DNA of 64,000 bases from Carboxylicivirga agarovorans (lineage in GTDB: Bacteria > Bacteroidota > Bacteroidia > Bacteroidales > Marinilabiliaceae): positions 171,952 through 235,951 of the forward strand of contig NZ_JBNGPA010000008.1 in NCBI RefSeq assembly GCF_050589845.1, in the 5' to 3' direction. The notes under the pieces are model-generated. The model did not search any database and had not been told where the DNA came from. It saw only the letters and a program-made list of their open reading frames with translations. Shown piece after piece: positions 31,501 through 39,665 of this stretch. The position numbers and the translations under genes were made by a program. How positions within the stretch are numbered: position 1 is the stretch's first letter; every line of letters begins with the position of its first letter.

Positions 31501-32482
31501 TCAATTTACAAGTGACTTAAGTAGCTGGAATGTGAGTAAGGTGACCACAATGGGCTATATTTTCTGTGATGCGAGTTCTTTTGATAGCGATCTAAGCCAG
31601 TGGAAGATAGGCTCATTGACCAATGCAGGTAACATGCTCGACAATAGCGGACTAAGCAGTGCCAACTATGATAAAATGTTGATAGAATGGAACGAACAGG
31701 TGCAAGATAATACAGCAAACGATAATGTGGAGTTTAGTGCCGATGGCATTAAATACTGCGCAGGAACTATGGCCCGCAAAGAATTAATTGATGCAGGCTG
31801 GGGTGACGGAACAACAGGCGAAGATGGCAATGATGGCGATTACCTCGATATTAGTGATGGAGGCTCTACTATGCCTGACCATCTTAGTATTAATGACACT
31901 CGTATAACTGCCTGTCTCAATACTACTCTTGATATAAGTAAAATAATTGAGCCTTCCATCCTGACTGCAAGCGGGCAGGCAAACATAACAGGTGCTTACC
32001 GTGTTGTAGGCGAAAGTACGGATATTAGTGATGCTTCAGCTTTTAATTTAAGTGACTATAGCAATAACAGTCATCTTAAAATAGGTTTTAATGTAAGTGA
32101 AGAATATTGTACACAGCACTTAAGCAATAAAGGCTACCTGCATGTAATCGTCAGCGATACCTACGAGCTAAACGATAAAGAAGTAGATGTATGTGCCAAC
32201 ACCAACCCTCTTGTAAACCTGTACAGTTTAATGAGCTATTACGGCAATGGAACCTGGGCATTTAAGCAGGGCACCGATGCGAGTGGTAATGCAATTACAA
32301 GTCTGCCAGTAGCAGCCTTTGATAACACGGGCGATCATACCCTTGATATAAGAGATCTGGCAGGGCATATAAACACATCAGGCAGCCTGCAACTGGTATT
32401 TGTATACAAACCGTCTGCAGGCGAGTGCTTAAGCAATGCATCTACCGATGAAATTAGCCTTACCATTAACTGGGATGTATAG
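28538..32482 (+). CDS. BspA-like (DUF285) leucine-rich repeat surface protein
   Basis: The 1314-residue protein has a signal peptide (to NLWAQ) and three modules. Each module opens with a PKD-like strand set (for example FTIDWGDGTVQSL and EHTYSAAGTYTVKISGDFP) followed by six to eight DUF285 repeats of about 24 residues with the pattern F..DLS.W.VS.VT.M..MF.GA. The last 250 residues form a beta-rich tail with STMPDHLSINDTRITACLN and DVCANTNPLVNLYSLMSYYG. DUF285/BspA repeats mediate adhesion in oral Bacteroidetes. No T9SS sorting domain, lipobox or membrane anchor is visible at either end, so the attachment is unexplained. Nearly identical DNA blocks show recent module duplication. Confidence 0.88.
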   Translation: MPKVYLSIIIVLLSGMNLWAQNEFITTWAPDGGSITIPIANGPTTGYNVYKYNIEILNENGSRIKWLPNQTGEFTSDEFAGHSTITIKISGTFPRIYFGGSTTSLKNKLLTIEQWGNIKWNSMDQAFIGCTNLTNNATDAPDLSNVTKLRYMFSGASSFNADLSNWDVSTITDMEGMFKDATSFDGDISNWVVSKNTNFFSMFEGATSFNQDISNWKVNSATIMSHMFTGAISFNSDLSKWEVNRVTTMHSMFFGASSFNQDISSWEISSLSSAAKMLDNSGMSMENYDNLLTAWNQQVEGAKTAGESLGNRNIALGAAGINYCKGASARANLLASNGSQWTINDAGQGCPFITTWTVTDSDKKITIPTSDTGYKFTIDWGDGTVQSLRDGDVFEHTYSAAGTYTVKISGDFPVIYFNNSGDKAKIQTIERWGDIEWSSMAHAFNGCSNLQLNAADAPDLSNVISLRAMFMGCSVIDADISHWDVSNVSDVEYMFYKATAFNNGGQPLSWGNKTSSFQRAGFMFGDAKKFNQDISSWDVSNITLFTAMFYGADDYNNGGQPLTWTTTSATSMDKVFRNAVSFNQDISSWTISKVEFVNEMFLGATVFNQDISSWDVSSVRNMNSMFTTAPAYNNGGQPLNWGSKTASVTSMDNMFSGASGFNQDISAWDISALTTASGMLNNSGMSTTNYDKLLIGWNNQVVASLGTSNEITGVAFSAEGISYCMGKSARTNLLTNGWGDTRIDNSFNSVTNIYDAGEDCSGTFTTTWEVTDADKKITIPHEGLGYNFMVDWGDGTIEQLSDGDAFEHTYSAAGTYTVKISGDFPRIYFGGSTTSLKNKLLTIEQWGDIEWINMAGSFFGCANLTCNATDQPNLSNVTSMRHMFDGATLFEGDLSNWDVSNVTNMYSMFCGARAFTSDLSSWEVNNVTNMASMFYGAHLFTSDLSNWTVSKVTTMSSMFRDAGSFNCDLSKWTVSEVTNMYAMFYGAGQFTSDLSSWNVSKVTTMGYIFCDASSFDSDLSQWKIGSLTNAGNMLDNSGLSSANYDKMLIEWNEQVQDNTANDNVEFSADGIKYCAGTMARKELIDAGWGDGTTGEDGNDGDYLDISDGGSTMPDHLSINDTRITACLNTTLDISKIIEPSILTASGQANITGAYRVVGESTDISDASAFNLSDYSNNSHLKIGFNVSEEYCTQHLSNKGYLHVIVSDTYELNDKEVDVCANTNPLVNLYSLMSYYGNGTWAFKQGTDASGNAITSLPVAAFDNTGDHTLDIRDLAGHINTSGSLQLVFVYKPSAGECLSNASTDEISLTINWDV

Positions 32483-32626
32483 ATTATACCATTTGTTTTG
32501 ATACCAACCGAGGCAAATGTGTAATGATACCACAACATAAGCAATGAGTAGATAGTATCAAGTCTCTACAAAATATCATGATGAATTTTCACAATTCTGG
32601 CCACACAGCAAATCACCATATGTCAA

Positions 32627-32656
32627 AAGAGGGGATTCTAAATTGAATCCCCTCTT
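32627..32656 (-). terminator. Hairpin terminator of the cold-shock gene
   Basis: AAGAGGGGATTC and GAATCCCCTCTT make a perfect 12-bp stem with a 6-base loop, followed by TTTTG on the minus strand. It lies 27 bases after the stop codon of the cold-shock gene and may also block readthrough from the plus-strand BspA-like gene. Confidence 0.75.
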
Positions 32657-32682
32657 CTCGATACAAATAAAACGTTATATAG

Positions 32683-32871
32683 TTATACTACTTTCACATT
32701 AACGGCATTTAAACCTTTTCTACCTTCTTGCAGATCAAATTCTACCTCGTCACCTTCGTTGATTTCGTCAATTAACCCTGAAACGTGCACAAAATGCTCT
32801 TTACCATTATCTTCAGTGATAAAACCGAAACCTTTTGAGTCATTGAAGAATTTTACTTTTCCTTTATTCAT
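32683..32871 (-). CDS. Cold-shock domain protein (CspA family)
   Basis: The 62-residue protein is a complete single cold-shock OB fold that binds single-stranded RNA and DNA and melts RNA structure. RNP1 is present as KGFGFI and RNP2 as HFVHVSG; the end GRKGLNAVNVKVV is typical. It is monocistronic with its own promoter (32903-32931) and terminator (32627-32656). The apparent leader is only about 25 bases, so the long cold-responsive 5' leader of Escherichia coli cspA is absent. Confidence 0.95.
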   Translation of the reverse strand: MNKGKVKFFNDSKGFGFITEDNGKEHFVHVSGLIDEINEGDEVEFDLQEGRKGLNAVNVKVV

Positions 32872-32902
32872 TTTTATTTATATTGAAGTTATAATTCATC
32901 GA

Positions 32903-32931
32903 CAAACATACTCTAATTATTTGACATTCAA
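32903..32931 (-). promoter_or_regulatory. Putative promoter of the cold-shock gene
   Basis: On the minus strand a TTG (-33) is separated by 18 bases from a perfect TATGTTTG (-7, TAnnTTTG). The element ends about 32 bases before the start codon. This is the best two-box match to the Bacteroidetes promoter that I found in the window. Confidence 0.55.
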
Positions 32932-33112
32932 TTGTTATTTAATGAAATAGTGCTATAAAGTACAATAATTAACACACAAAGCTGATCTGCAAACACTTGT
33001 AACGGGTGATATTTAAAGTTTAACTGACTTATTAAAGAAGATTTGAGAAAACCAGGTATTCTAAGACAATCTCTGTAAATTTTACAAGCTTATAAATTCA
33101 GATCTTGAGTTT

Positions 33113-33138
33113 AAAAAACCACCATTAAACACAATGGT
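33113..33138 (-). terminator. Weak rho-independent terminator of the DUF1254 gene
   Basis: ACCATT and AATGGT form a 6-bp stem followed on the minus strand by GG and six T residues. It is about 45 bases beyond the stop codon. Confidence 0.4.
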
Positions 33139-33184
33139 CTACAGGTTGTCATTCGTTACCTTGATATTCTGGATATTAAAGTAT

Positions 33185-34315
33185 TTACTCCACCTTATGT
33201 ATCTTAGGAAATACCAGATCACCTTTGGGTTCATAAACTCTAAATACTCCGTAAAAGTTCTTTCCATTCGAAGGTAAAGCATTTTCACCTAATCCATTAG
33301 GGTTAATTCGAATGGTTATTGTTCCATCTTGATTCATCTTAGCTTTATACGAACTAATAACATACTTGTTTTGATCGTTAGGTATCAGGTATCTGTCTTC
33401 CATATTATAAATTGTCAAAGACCAATATCCCTTTTCATTTCTTATAAATGATTCTGCAGGCACAACAATCTCATAACTATCTTCACCATTAAGAGGTTCC
33501 CCAAACTGATCTTGAATATATTGTGCATAATCCACAACGTATGCCTGAGTTCCCAATTGACCAAGAAACACACCTGCACTTCTATCTAAGTCACCAACTC
33601 CCTCGTATTTAGAACCAAACAAATTCCTTCCATTAGATACTTTCATGGAATAATCTACAATCGCCTTCTCGCCCACAGCTATCTCTTCATCAGTAAACTT
33701 GGGAATAATAAATGGTTTATTTCCTCCACCTCCTTCAATGGTTATTTGTTCTGCCAGTTTCAATACTTCATCTTCATTGTCTATAACAACCTGTCTGGTA
33801 AATGCAAGTCCCTGATTTGTATGCAACACTATCTCATATGAGTCTTCTATGGGATTTTTTTGGTGAGGAAGTTTAACAACAACAGGCTTCTCAGGACTTA
33901 CAATAACATTCATGAAATGATGCATATCAAAAATTGATAATGAGTAATACCTGTTGTACTCAGGCATAGTAATTACAACCGGTTCCTCCGAAATATTAAA
34001 CCAGGAATAACTATAATTAACATCAGCCTGAGGGGTTATAACTGTTCTGTCTTCCGGACTAACGAGTCCTGTTATTTGCCATTCTCCTGATGTGTGATTC
34101 TGCTCCCACTTATCTCGCATTTCTGCTTGTTTAATGGCAGGATACCAATGAATATATTCGCTAATACGATGATTGCTAACCGACTTTTCATCCTGGGCCA
34201 GCATATCGTTTGCAAAAACAATTAATAGAATCACTACTAACTTTGTTAGCAAATTATTTCTGCAGCTTAGCTTTCTCTTCAATTGTTCGACTGTATTATT
34301 CTTTACTGTTTTCAT
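33185..34315 (-). CDS. Exported DUF1254/DUF1214-domain protein
   Basis: The 376-residue protein has a signal-peptide-like hydrophobic segment (about residues 24-40, LTKLVVILLIVFANDMLAQ) after a long basic N-terminus. The DUF1254 region covers about 55-190 (VNYSYSWFNIS, YYSLSIFDMHHFMNV) and the DUF1214 region about 250-376 (AESFIRNEKGYWSLTIYN, GTITIRINPNGLG). These paired domains are widespread in exported proteins of unknown function. It is transcribed away from the AraC gene at 34555, which probably controls it. Confidence 0.82.
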   Translation of the reverse strand: MKTVKNNTVEQLKRKLSCRNNLLTKLVVILLIVFANDMLAQDEKSVSNHRISEYIHWYPAIKQAEMRDKWEQNHTSGEWQITGLVSPEDRTVITPQADVNYSYSWFNISEEPVVITMPEYNRYYSLSIFDMHHFMNVIVSPEKPVVVKLPHQKNPIEDSYEIVLHTNQGLAFTRQVVIDNEDEVLKLAEQITIEGGGGNKPFIIPKFTDEEIAVGEKAIVDYSMKVSNGRNLFGSKYEGVGDLDRSAGVFLGQLGTQAYVVDYAQYIQDQFGEPLNGEDSYEIVVPAESFIRNEKGYWSLTIYNMEDRYLIPNDQNKYVISSYKAKMNQDGTITIRINPNGLGENALPSNGKNFYGVFRVYEPKGDLVFPKIHKVE

Positions 34316-34392
34316 TTCGTTTCTTTTTAGTTTTTAATTACATTACAAAGTTGTAAGTATCAAGATCCTTAGAATTGTAAAAAACAATACAC

Positions 34393-34407
34393 CAATTGTA
34401 CAAATTG
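34393..34407. promoter_or_regulatory. Inverted repeat in the DUF1254/AraC divergent region
   Basis: CAATTGTACAAATTG is a near-perfect palindrome, and ATTGTA-like half sites recur at 34374-34379 and CAAT at 34385-34388. Its place between divergent genes makes it a candidate operator. Confidence 0.35.
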
Positions 34408-34554
34408 ACATTATAAAAATCAGGTAGAAATAAATAAGCTAAAAATTACTGGTTCACATCGGACCTTAAGTGTTTGATCATGTAAAATACACACAAGAAC
34501 TTTTCCATATTATTACTTGCAGGTCCTTCAACTAAAAATCAAACGAAGAATTTA

Positions 34555-35520
34555 ATGAGGCATTTTGAACTCAGTTTTATCGATTCTAAAAAATCAATTT
34601 TAGACCAATTACAACTCATATTCCCCAATGGTCTGATAACAACGCATGGCTATAATTTTATATCCGACATTGATGAGTTTAATTACGAAGTCATTGATTT
34701 TTTAGGAGATATTCATTTTGTCCTGTGCGAATGTCAGTTTGGTATAGACACTACTATTACAGTCAAGCCTAATCAATTAAAATCTTTGGTTATTAGATTT
34801 ATTTTAGAGTCGAATATTCAATACGGAAATGAATCAACTGCTATTGGAGAGGGGAAAGAAAATGGAGCTAGTTTATTTAATACATATACAGAACAAACAA
34901 TTGTAATTCACAAAAATAAGAGCATAAAATGGCTTGCTATTCATATACCTATTGATAAATGGAATTCTTTTACGGAATCTAAGTGGTCAAGCTTGAACAC
35001 AATCATTGAGAATACATCTCCCTGGGTTCTTTTTGAAAATATGAGCCCAAAATATTCCAAACTAATAAAAGATATTTTTTCATATCAGAAACTTGATATT
35101 GGTAAAAAGGGATTAATCTCCGCCAAATCTATTGAACTAAGTACACTTTTCTTTTTACAGCTATATAAGCGTAGTGATAATGAAGAAAAGTACGGCATAC
35201 CTGATGTTGAGTTAAGTAAACTCTTCGAAATTAAAGAGCTATTATCAAAATCTCTTGAATCACCTCCTGATATTGAAACATTAAGTACTTCGTTTGCCAT
35301 GTCAGAGAGTAAACTAAGAGCTAACTTTAAAAAGGTATTTGGTATGCCACCATATCAATATTTGATGGCAGAGCGTTTAAACGAAGCATATCGATTACTG
35401 GAGTCGACTTCACGCTCGCTAATAGATATTGCTCTTTCATTAGGCTTTAACGACCAAAGTCATTTCACTAAAAGCTTTAAAAAGACCTTTAATTGCTTGC
35501 CTAGTAATGTACGACATTAA
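34555..35520 (+). CDS. AraC-family transcriptional regulator
   Basis: The 321-residue soluble protein has an N-terminal ligand-binding-like region of about 215 residues without clear similarity to a named domain, then an AraC double helix-turn-helix (about 225-320) with SFAMSESKLRANFKKVFGMP, YLMAERLNEAYRLLE and DIALSLGFNDQSHFTKSFKK. It diverges from the DUF1254 gene, its likely target. No membrane segments are present, unlike the AraC protein at 26713. Confidence 0.9.
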   Translation: MRHFELSFIDSKKSILDQLQLIFPNGLITTHGYNFISDIDEFNYEVIDFLGDIHFVLCECQFGIDTTITVKPNQLKSLVIRFILESNIQYGNESTAIGEGKENGASLFNTYTEQTIVIHKNKSIKWLAIHIPIDKWNSFTESKWSSLNTIIENTSPWVLFENMSPKYSKLIKDIFSYQKLDIGKKGLISAKSIELSTLFFLQLYKRSDNEEKYGIPDVELSKLFEIKELLSKSLESPPDIETLSTSFAMSESKLRANFKKVFGMPPYQYLMAERLNEAYRLLESTSRSLIDIALSLGFNDQSHFTKSFKKTFNCLPSNVRH

Positions 35521-35716
35521 TTATTGTCTGATATGACTACGGAAGACCTTTAAACGATATCAAACATCAACAGGATAAAGGCAATACACATATTCCACAC
35601 ACTTAATCGTCGTATGCCCTTATCAAGACCAAGTGTTAACGATAAAGTTGCCATGCCCTTAATGGCAATTCATATCTTTCTTATATTGTTGAAAACTAAT
35701 ATATAAAAAAGGTATA

Positions 35717-35767
35717 AAACCACCTCCCCTCTCCTTTGCTAGGAGGAGAGCTGATTTACAGCTTGCA
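35717..35767. repeat. Dispersed hairpin repeat, copy 1
   Basis: The block reads AAACCACCTCCC, then a CTCCT..AGGAG hairpin, then GAGAGCTGATTTACA. The same order of elements, on the opposite strand and with a longer middle, is found near the right edge of the window. Confidence 0.5.
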
Positions 35768-35826
35768 AATTACTATAATTGTGAACCTTGAGATCTTTCC
35801 GAACACTCAAAGGTAATACCCTTAAA

Positions 35827-35866
35827 TTAAAACCCACAATGTCGTTAGCAACACCATGGGTTTTAA
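35827..35866 (-). terminator. Terminator of the M16 peptidase gene
   Basis: TTAAAACCCA and TGGGTTTTAA form a 10-bp stem with a 20-base loop, followed on the minus strand by TTTAAG. It lies about 20 bases past the stop codon at 35885. Confidence 0.6.
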
Positions 35867-35884
35867 ACTAACACAAATAAACCT

Positions 35885-38692
35885 CTATTCTTCTGGCAAG
35901 AACAGTACCTCAACTGTATCGGCCTTTTTCAGGAACTTCCTGGCGGCCTTTTCAATATCAGCGGTGCTCACCTTATCTACTATATCATCCAAATAATCAG
36001 GTTCCAATATATTTTCTCCTGAATCATACCAGGTTAGTAAGGCAGACATCCAATATGAATTGTACTCTGTTTTATTTTGACTGTTCTTCTGCATATTTAA
36101 GACCACTTTATCAAGATCAGTCTGTTCCACCTTCTTCTGTATCACATTAAGCTCTTTATATACGAGCGCTTTCAAATAGTCAGCCCTTTCAGGATCACAA
36201 TCAAAACTAATATTCAGGCTGTTTGTCACTTGTGGAATGCGCGATGTAGATGCTTTTACACCTACACCATATGTGCCTCCCTCTTTTTCACGGATGTTTT
36301 CGGTATAGCGCAGGTTCAGTATGGAACCCAATATCGAATGATAAATAATGTTTTCCCGTGAATACCTGGTACCTGCTTTCATTTGTATCACAACTGTTGC
36401 CTTAGGTTCTTCCATTGGCACTAAAATCCGGTGCATGTTTTTACCCTTTGGAAAATAGGAACCATTATTGACCCAGGTCTCTCTGTCGGCTGTGCTGCTT
36501 AAAGAAGCAATGTACTTTTCAACCATTGGCTTAAGTATTTCGGCATCAACATCTCCGACAATAAAAAAAGTGAAATCACCAGCATTGGCAAAGCGTTCAT
36601 CGTATATCTGCTTCATCCGCTCAAAGTTGATCTGATCAATATAATCCTCATCGAATTTTAGTGAACGTGGATTTCCATTGGCCATTATAACCTTCATGGT
36701 ATCGCTCATTATTGTTTGAGCAGTTACAACCTTGTTCTTAAGTCGCTCCCTGGCCCGTTCTTTCAGGTTATCAAACTTTTCTTCATCAAAGCGAGGTTCG
36801 TTAAAGCGCATATACATTAACTGGAACATGGTTTCAATATCTTCAGGTGTTGACGCCCCCATGATCGACTCTGTAAAACTGCCCAGTTTATAACTGCATT
36901 GAGCAGTCTTCCCAGTTAAAACTTTACCCAACTGCACCGGATCATATTGTCCTAAGCCAAAGCCACTCACATAGCTGGCAGCTGCACTGACCGAAGGCAG
37001 GTCATCAGGCTGGTACAGGCTGGTACCTCCATAACTGACCGCTCTTAAGCTAACACTACGTTTTTGATAATCGGCAAAACGATACACCACCCTGATACCA
37101 TTGGATAGTGTCCATTCTGTCGCACTAAAAGCATCAAGTGGTTTCTCTGAAACAATCTTTCCGCCCTGAGGAGTTGATTTTAAAAGTGATGAATTTACCG
37201 GTGTATTATCAACATATGGTTCCAGGTCTTTGGCTTCAATACGGGCAATAATGGCTTCAATATCTTGTTGCGACATATGGTTCAACCCCTCTTCTTCAGG
37301 ACCTATAACCGTATATACCCTGTTTAGATCGCGCAAATAGGCAGTAGCTGCGCCTGAAACCTCTTCGAGACTGATGCCAGGTACAATCTCTTTAACAAAC
37401 CGATAGCTGAACTCAGGGTCAGGCGATGATCTGTTATTAAGGAAATCTGCTTTTATGGCATTACAGTATGACTCTGTGGTTTTCTCATCTCTTCTTTTAT
37501 AAGCATTTTCAGCCGATACTAAACTGTTGGTTTTTCTTCGCTCAAGCTCACCTGCAGTAAACCCATGGTTTATAACCCGCTGCAACTCGGTATATACTGT
37601 TTCAAATGCCTCAGCTTCTTTACCTTTTTTGGCACTAACGCTTACTTTGAATGTTTTATAGCCTCTTGCCAGGGAACTGAATCCGATACTTGCACGATCA
37701 AAAGGTGCATCCCCTTTTTGTGCTATTTCCCTGATGCGGGCATTAATAAGTGAACTAAAATAACCGTCCACCAATGATTGTCGCCACGAACCAATCGTAT
37801 TGTCAGACTTATCTTCATAACGAACACTTAAGGCAATGTTTATGGAACTTACTTCATTGTCTGTTGCCAGCACATAAAGCGGTTCCGGATTATCAGGTAT
37901 AATCACTGTGTTACGTTCTTTGGGATTTTCAACTGCCGGAATGGGCGAAAACAAATCAATTATCTTTCTTTCTATGACATCAGTATCTACGTTACCCACC
38001 ACGGCGATAGCCTGAAGATCGGTTCGGTACCAATCGTGATAAAAATCCCTTAATTCTTTGGGTTTGAAGTTTTTTATAACATCCAGTTCGCCAATAACAT
38101 CCCGGTAGGCATATATGGAACCGTTGTAAATGGTCGGTCCTGTTTTTCTGCGTATTCTGAATCCTGCATTGCGTCGTGTTCTCCATTCTTCAGATATAAC
38201 ACCCCGTTCTGCATCTATTTCATCCACATCCAATAAAAGCTCATTACTCCAGTCTCTTAAGATCAGCAGGCAAGAGTCTATTAATTCTTTATTTGCAGAT
38301 GGTACATTGTTAATATTGTACACGGTTTCGTTTTGTGCCGTATAGGCATTCAGATCTTTTCCAAATTTGACACCATTCCGTTCCAGCATATCTATTAAGC
38401 TGTTTCCCGGAAATGTTTTAGTACCGTTAAAAGCCATGTGTTCCAGAAAATGCGCTAATCCATCCTGTTCTTCGTTTTCAAGCACAGCACCTACATTCTG
38501 GTAGATGTAAAAGTTAACCCGGTCTTCGGGTTTGTTATTATGGCATATGTAGTAAGTAAGTCCATTGGGTAATACGCCTTTTTTAATGGCTGCATTTAGA
38601 GGTACCTGTTGCGTTAAATCAGTAAATTGTTGCGACAGTAATGATGTCCAGCTTACTATTAAGCTGATAATAAAAATGGTTGTTTTGTACAT
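35885..38692 (-). CDS. Exported M16-family zinc metallopeptidase (insulinase/pitrilysin type), copy A
   Basis: The ATG at 38692 is chosen over 38731 because it directly begins a signal peptide (MYKTTIFIISLIVSW, cleavage near LLSQ). The 935-residue protein has the inverted zinc motif HFLEH at residues 81-85 and the third ligand Glu162 in AERGVISEEW, spaced as in active M16 enzymes. Two M16 cores follow, with the C-terminal half carrying the usual second-domain pattern (RIREIAQKG, then IREKEGGTYGVGVKAS). It should degrade peptides in the periplasm or at the surface. It is the last gene in the region 5 cluster and is preceded by the 22-bp palindromic array. Confidence 0.93.
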   Translation of the reverse strand: MYKTTIFIISLIVSWTSLLSQQFTDLTQQVPLNAAIKKGVLPNGLTYYICHNNKPEDRVNFYIYQNVGAVLENEEQDGLAHFLEHMAFNGTKTFPGNSLIDMLERNGVKFGKDLNAYTAQNETVYNINNVPSANKELIDSCLLILRDWSNELLLDVDEIDAERGVISEEWRTRRNAGFRIRRKTGPTIYNGSIYAYRDVIGELDVIKNFKPKELRDFYHDWYRTDLQAIAVVGNVDTDVIERKIIDLFSPIPAVENPKERNTVIIPDNPEPLYVLATDNEVSSINIALSVRYEDKSDNTIGSWRQSLVDGYFSSLINARIREIAQKGDAPFDRASIGFSSLARGYKTFKVSVSAKKGKEAEAFETVYTELQRVINHGFTAGELERRKTNSLVSAENAYKRRDEKTTESYCNAIKADFLNNRSSPDPEFSYRFVKEIVPGISLEEVSGAATAYLRDLNRVYTVIGPEEEGLNHMSQQDIEAIIARIEAKDLEPYVDNTPVNSSLLKSTPQGGKIVSEKPLDAFSATEWTLSNGIRVVYRFADYQKRSVSLRAVSYGGTSLYQPDDLPSVSAAASYVSGFGLGQYDPVQLGKVLTGKTAQCSYKLGSFTESIMGASTPEDIETMFQLMYMRFNEPRFDEEKFDNLKERARERLKNKVVTAQTIMSDTMKVIMANGNPRSLKFDEDYIDQINFERMKQIYDERFANAGDFTFFIVGDVDAEILKPMVEKYIASLSSTADRETWVNNGSYFPKGKNMHRILVPMEEPKATVVIQMKAGTRYSRENIIYHSILGSILNLRYTENIREKEGGTYGVGVKASTSRIPQVTNSLNISFDCDPERADYLKALVYKELNVIQKKVEQTDLDKVVLNMQKNSQNKTEYNSYWMSALLTWYDSGENILEPDYLDDIVDKVSTADIEKAARKFLKKADTVEVLFLPEE

Positions 38693-39001
38693 TATTGTTG
38701 TTCTTGGGTGATCAATAAAAACTAAGTTCACTTATCTGTTTCTATACTTGTATTTATGGGCAAATTAAGCTGTGACAGCATACACCTGTTCACTCACATT
38801 CACCGGCCTTTTTTTAACTCCTCTCGTTGGTATCTGACTCACAATTAAAAAGAATATGATTATTGATGACAGCATGTACTACCTGAAAGGTTTAAGCTTT
38901 TGAGCTGAAAGGTAGTACCTTTGGCATTGAAAGGTTTAACCTTTTAAGACGAAGGCTTAAACCTTTTGAGCGCAAAGGTTTAAGCTTTCAAAAGGTGTAT
39001 A
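38693..39001. other. Intergenic region between HU-like gene and M16 peptidase A
   Basis: About 110 bases of it are the tandem palindromic array at 38885-38992. The rest should carry the promoter of the peptidase gene. No coding frame was seen. Confidence 0.6.
38885..38997. repeat. Tandem array of five imperfect palindromic units, period about 22 bp
   Basis: Units start at 38885, 38907, 38929, 38951 and 38972, with a partial sixth near 38991. Each contains AAAGGT, a short centre and a complementary ACCTTT or GCTTT, for example AAAGGTAGTACCTTT and AAAGGTTTAACCTTT, followed by a TGAGC- or TTGGCA-like spacer. The 21-22-base spacing places every centre on the same face of the helix. Confidence 0.75.
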
Positions 39002-39379
39002 TTATTCTTTTTCAAATTTGATCTTTTCAATGCCGTCACGCAGTGAGGTAGCAGCTCTGAACCCTATACCTGTGCTTCGCACATTTAATGCTGTTACTTG
39101 CTCCGGAGTCTCACTCCCCTCACTGGAAACACGTAAACTTAACGTGCCTACATCTTCAATTGACACATTGTAACCAAGGGTTATATATTTGGCAATAAGC
39201 TCAGAAAGTGTTATTAAAACACCACGGACATCAGCTTTACTTAATGATGTCAGCTCCACAATCTCAGTCTCCAGCTGTGTCCGCTTTATGGTCCCTGTAC
39301 GAACAGGTAGTATATAGTACTTTTTCTCACCCCTCTTTTGAGGATTGCTTCTCTCCTGCACTTTAAACTTTACTGTCAT
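39002..39379 (-). CDS. HU-like DNA-binding protein (Bacteroidetes HU-HIG type)
   Basis: The 125-residue protein starts with the strand VKFKVQERSNPQKRGEKKYY and has the HU helix pair (TQLETEIVELTSLSKADVRG) and beta-arm region (GYNVSIEDVGTLSLRVSSEG). Proteins of this type are common in Bacteroidetes as DNA-bending or architectural factors. It lies inside the peptidase/thioredoxin cluster, directly before the palindromic array at 38885-38997, which might be a binding site. This link is inferred from position only. Confidence 0.88.
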   Translation of the reverse strand: MTVKFKVQERSNPQKRGEKKYYILPVRTGTIKRTQLETEIVELTSLSKADVRGVLITLSELIAKYITLGYNVSIEDVGTLSLRVSSEGSETPEQVTALNVRSTGIGFRAATSLRDGIEKIKFEKE

Positions 39380-39467
39380 AACTTATACGGTTTAATGTGT
39401 TTTAGTAATATTTGTAAAGAAGAGGCCTTATCATCGGCTTAAAACCTCTACTTCAGCCTGTTTTGTC

Positions 39468-39665
39468 TTATTTGACTTTACAGGCCATTGCTTTTAATAA
39501 TCGCTCCGGTATACCCGATGAGGGCTTGGGAGCATTATTAATTATCAGCTTTCCATCCGGGTTTATAATGGCAAAATGAGGCACTCCGGTTAAAGCCAAC
39601 TGCAAACTGGTCTCTGTCCATTCAGGATTATGCAGTTGGGTTATTGCGCATTTCTCACCTCTCAC
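39468..39665 (-). pseudogene. C-terminal remnant of a TlpA/AhpC-type thioredoxin-fold protein
   Basis: The 65-residue frame resembles only the last third of a TlpA-like thioredoxin: the cis-proline loop GVPHFAIINPDGKLI, the strand IINNAPKPSSG and a closing helix IPERLLKAMACK. The CxxC half is missing. It overlaps the stop of the upstream thioredoxin gene by four bases, with a purine-rich repeated GAGAGG junction. I read it as a gene truncated by deletion. A translated fragment is possible through the ATG overlap. Confidence 0.65.

Larger units (their letters stand above)
32872..33184. other. Intergenic region between cold-shock gene and DUF1254 gene
   Basis: It holds the cold-shock promoter at 32903-32931 and the weak terminator of the DUF1254 gene at 33113-33138. 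No coding frame was seen. Confidence 0.55.
35521..35884. other. Intergenic region with dispersed repeat and terminator
   Basis: No gene is seen. It contains a copy of a dispersed hairpin repeat at about 35717-35767, whose reverse complement recurs near 63925-63992, and the terminator at 35827-35866. Confidence 0.55.

Noticed and set aside
38885..38997. CRISPR array
   Set aside because: The 22-bp units are contiguous palindromes with no unique spacers and no cas genes nearby.
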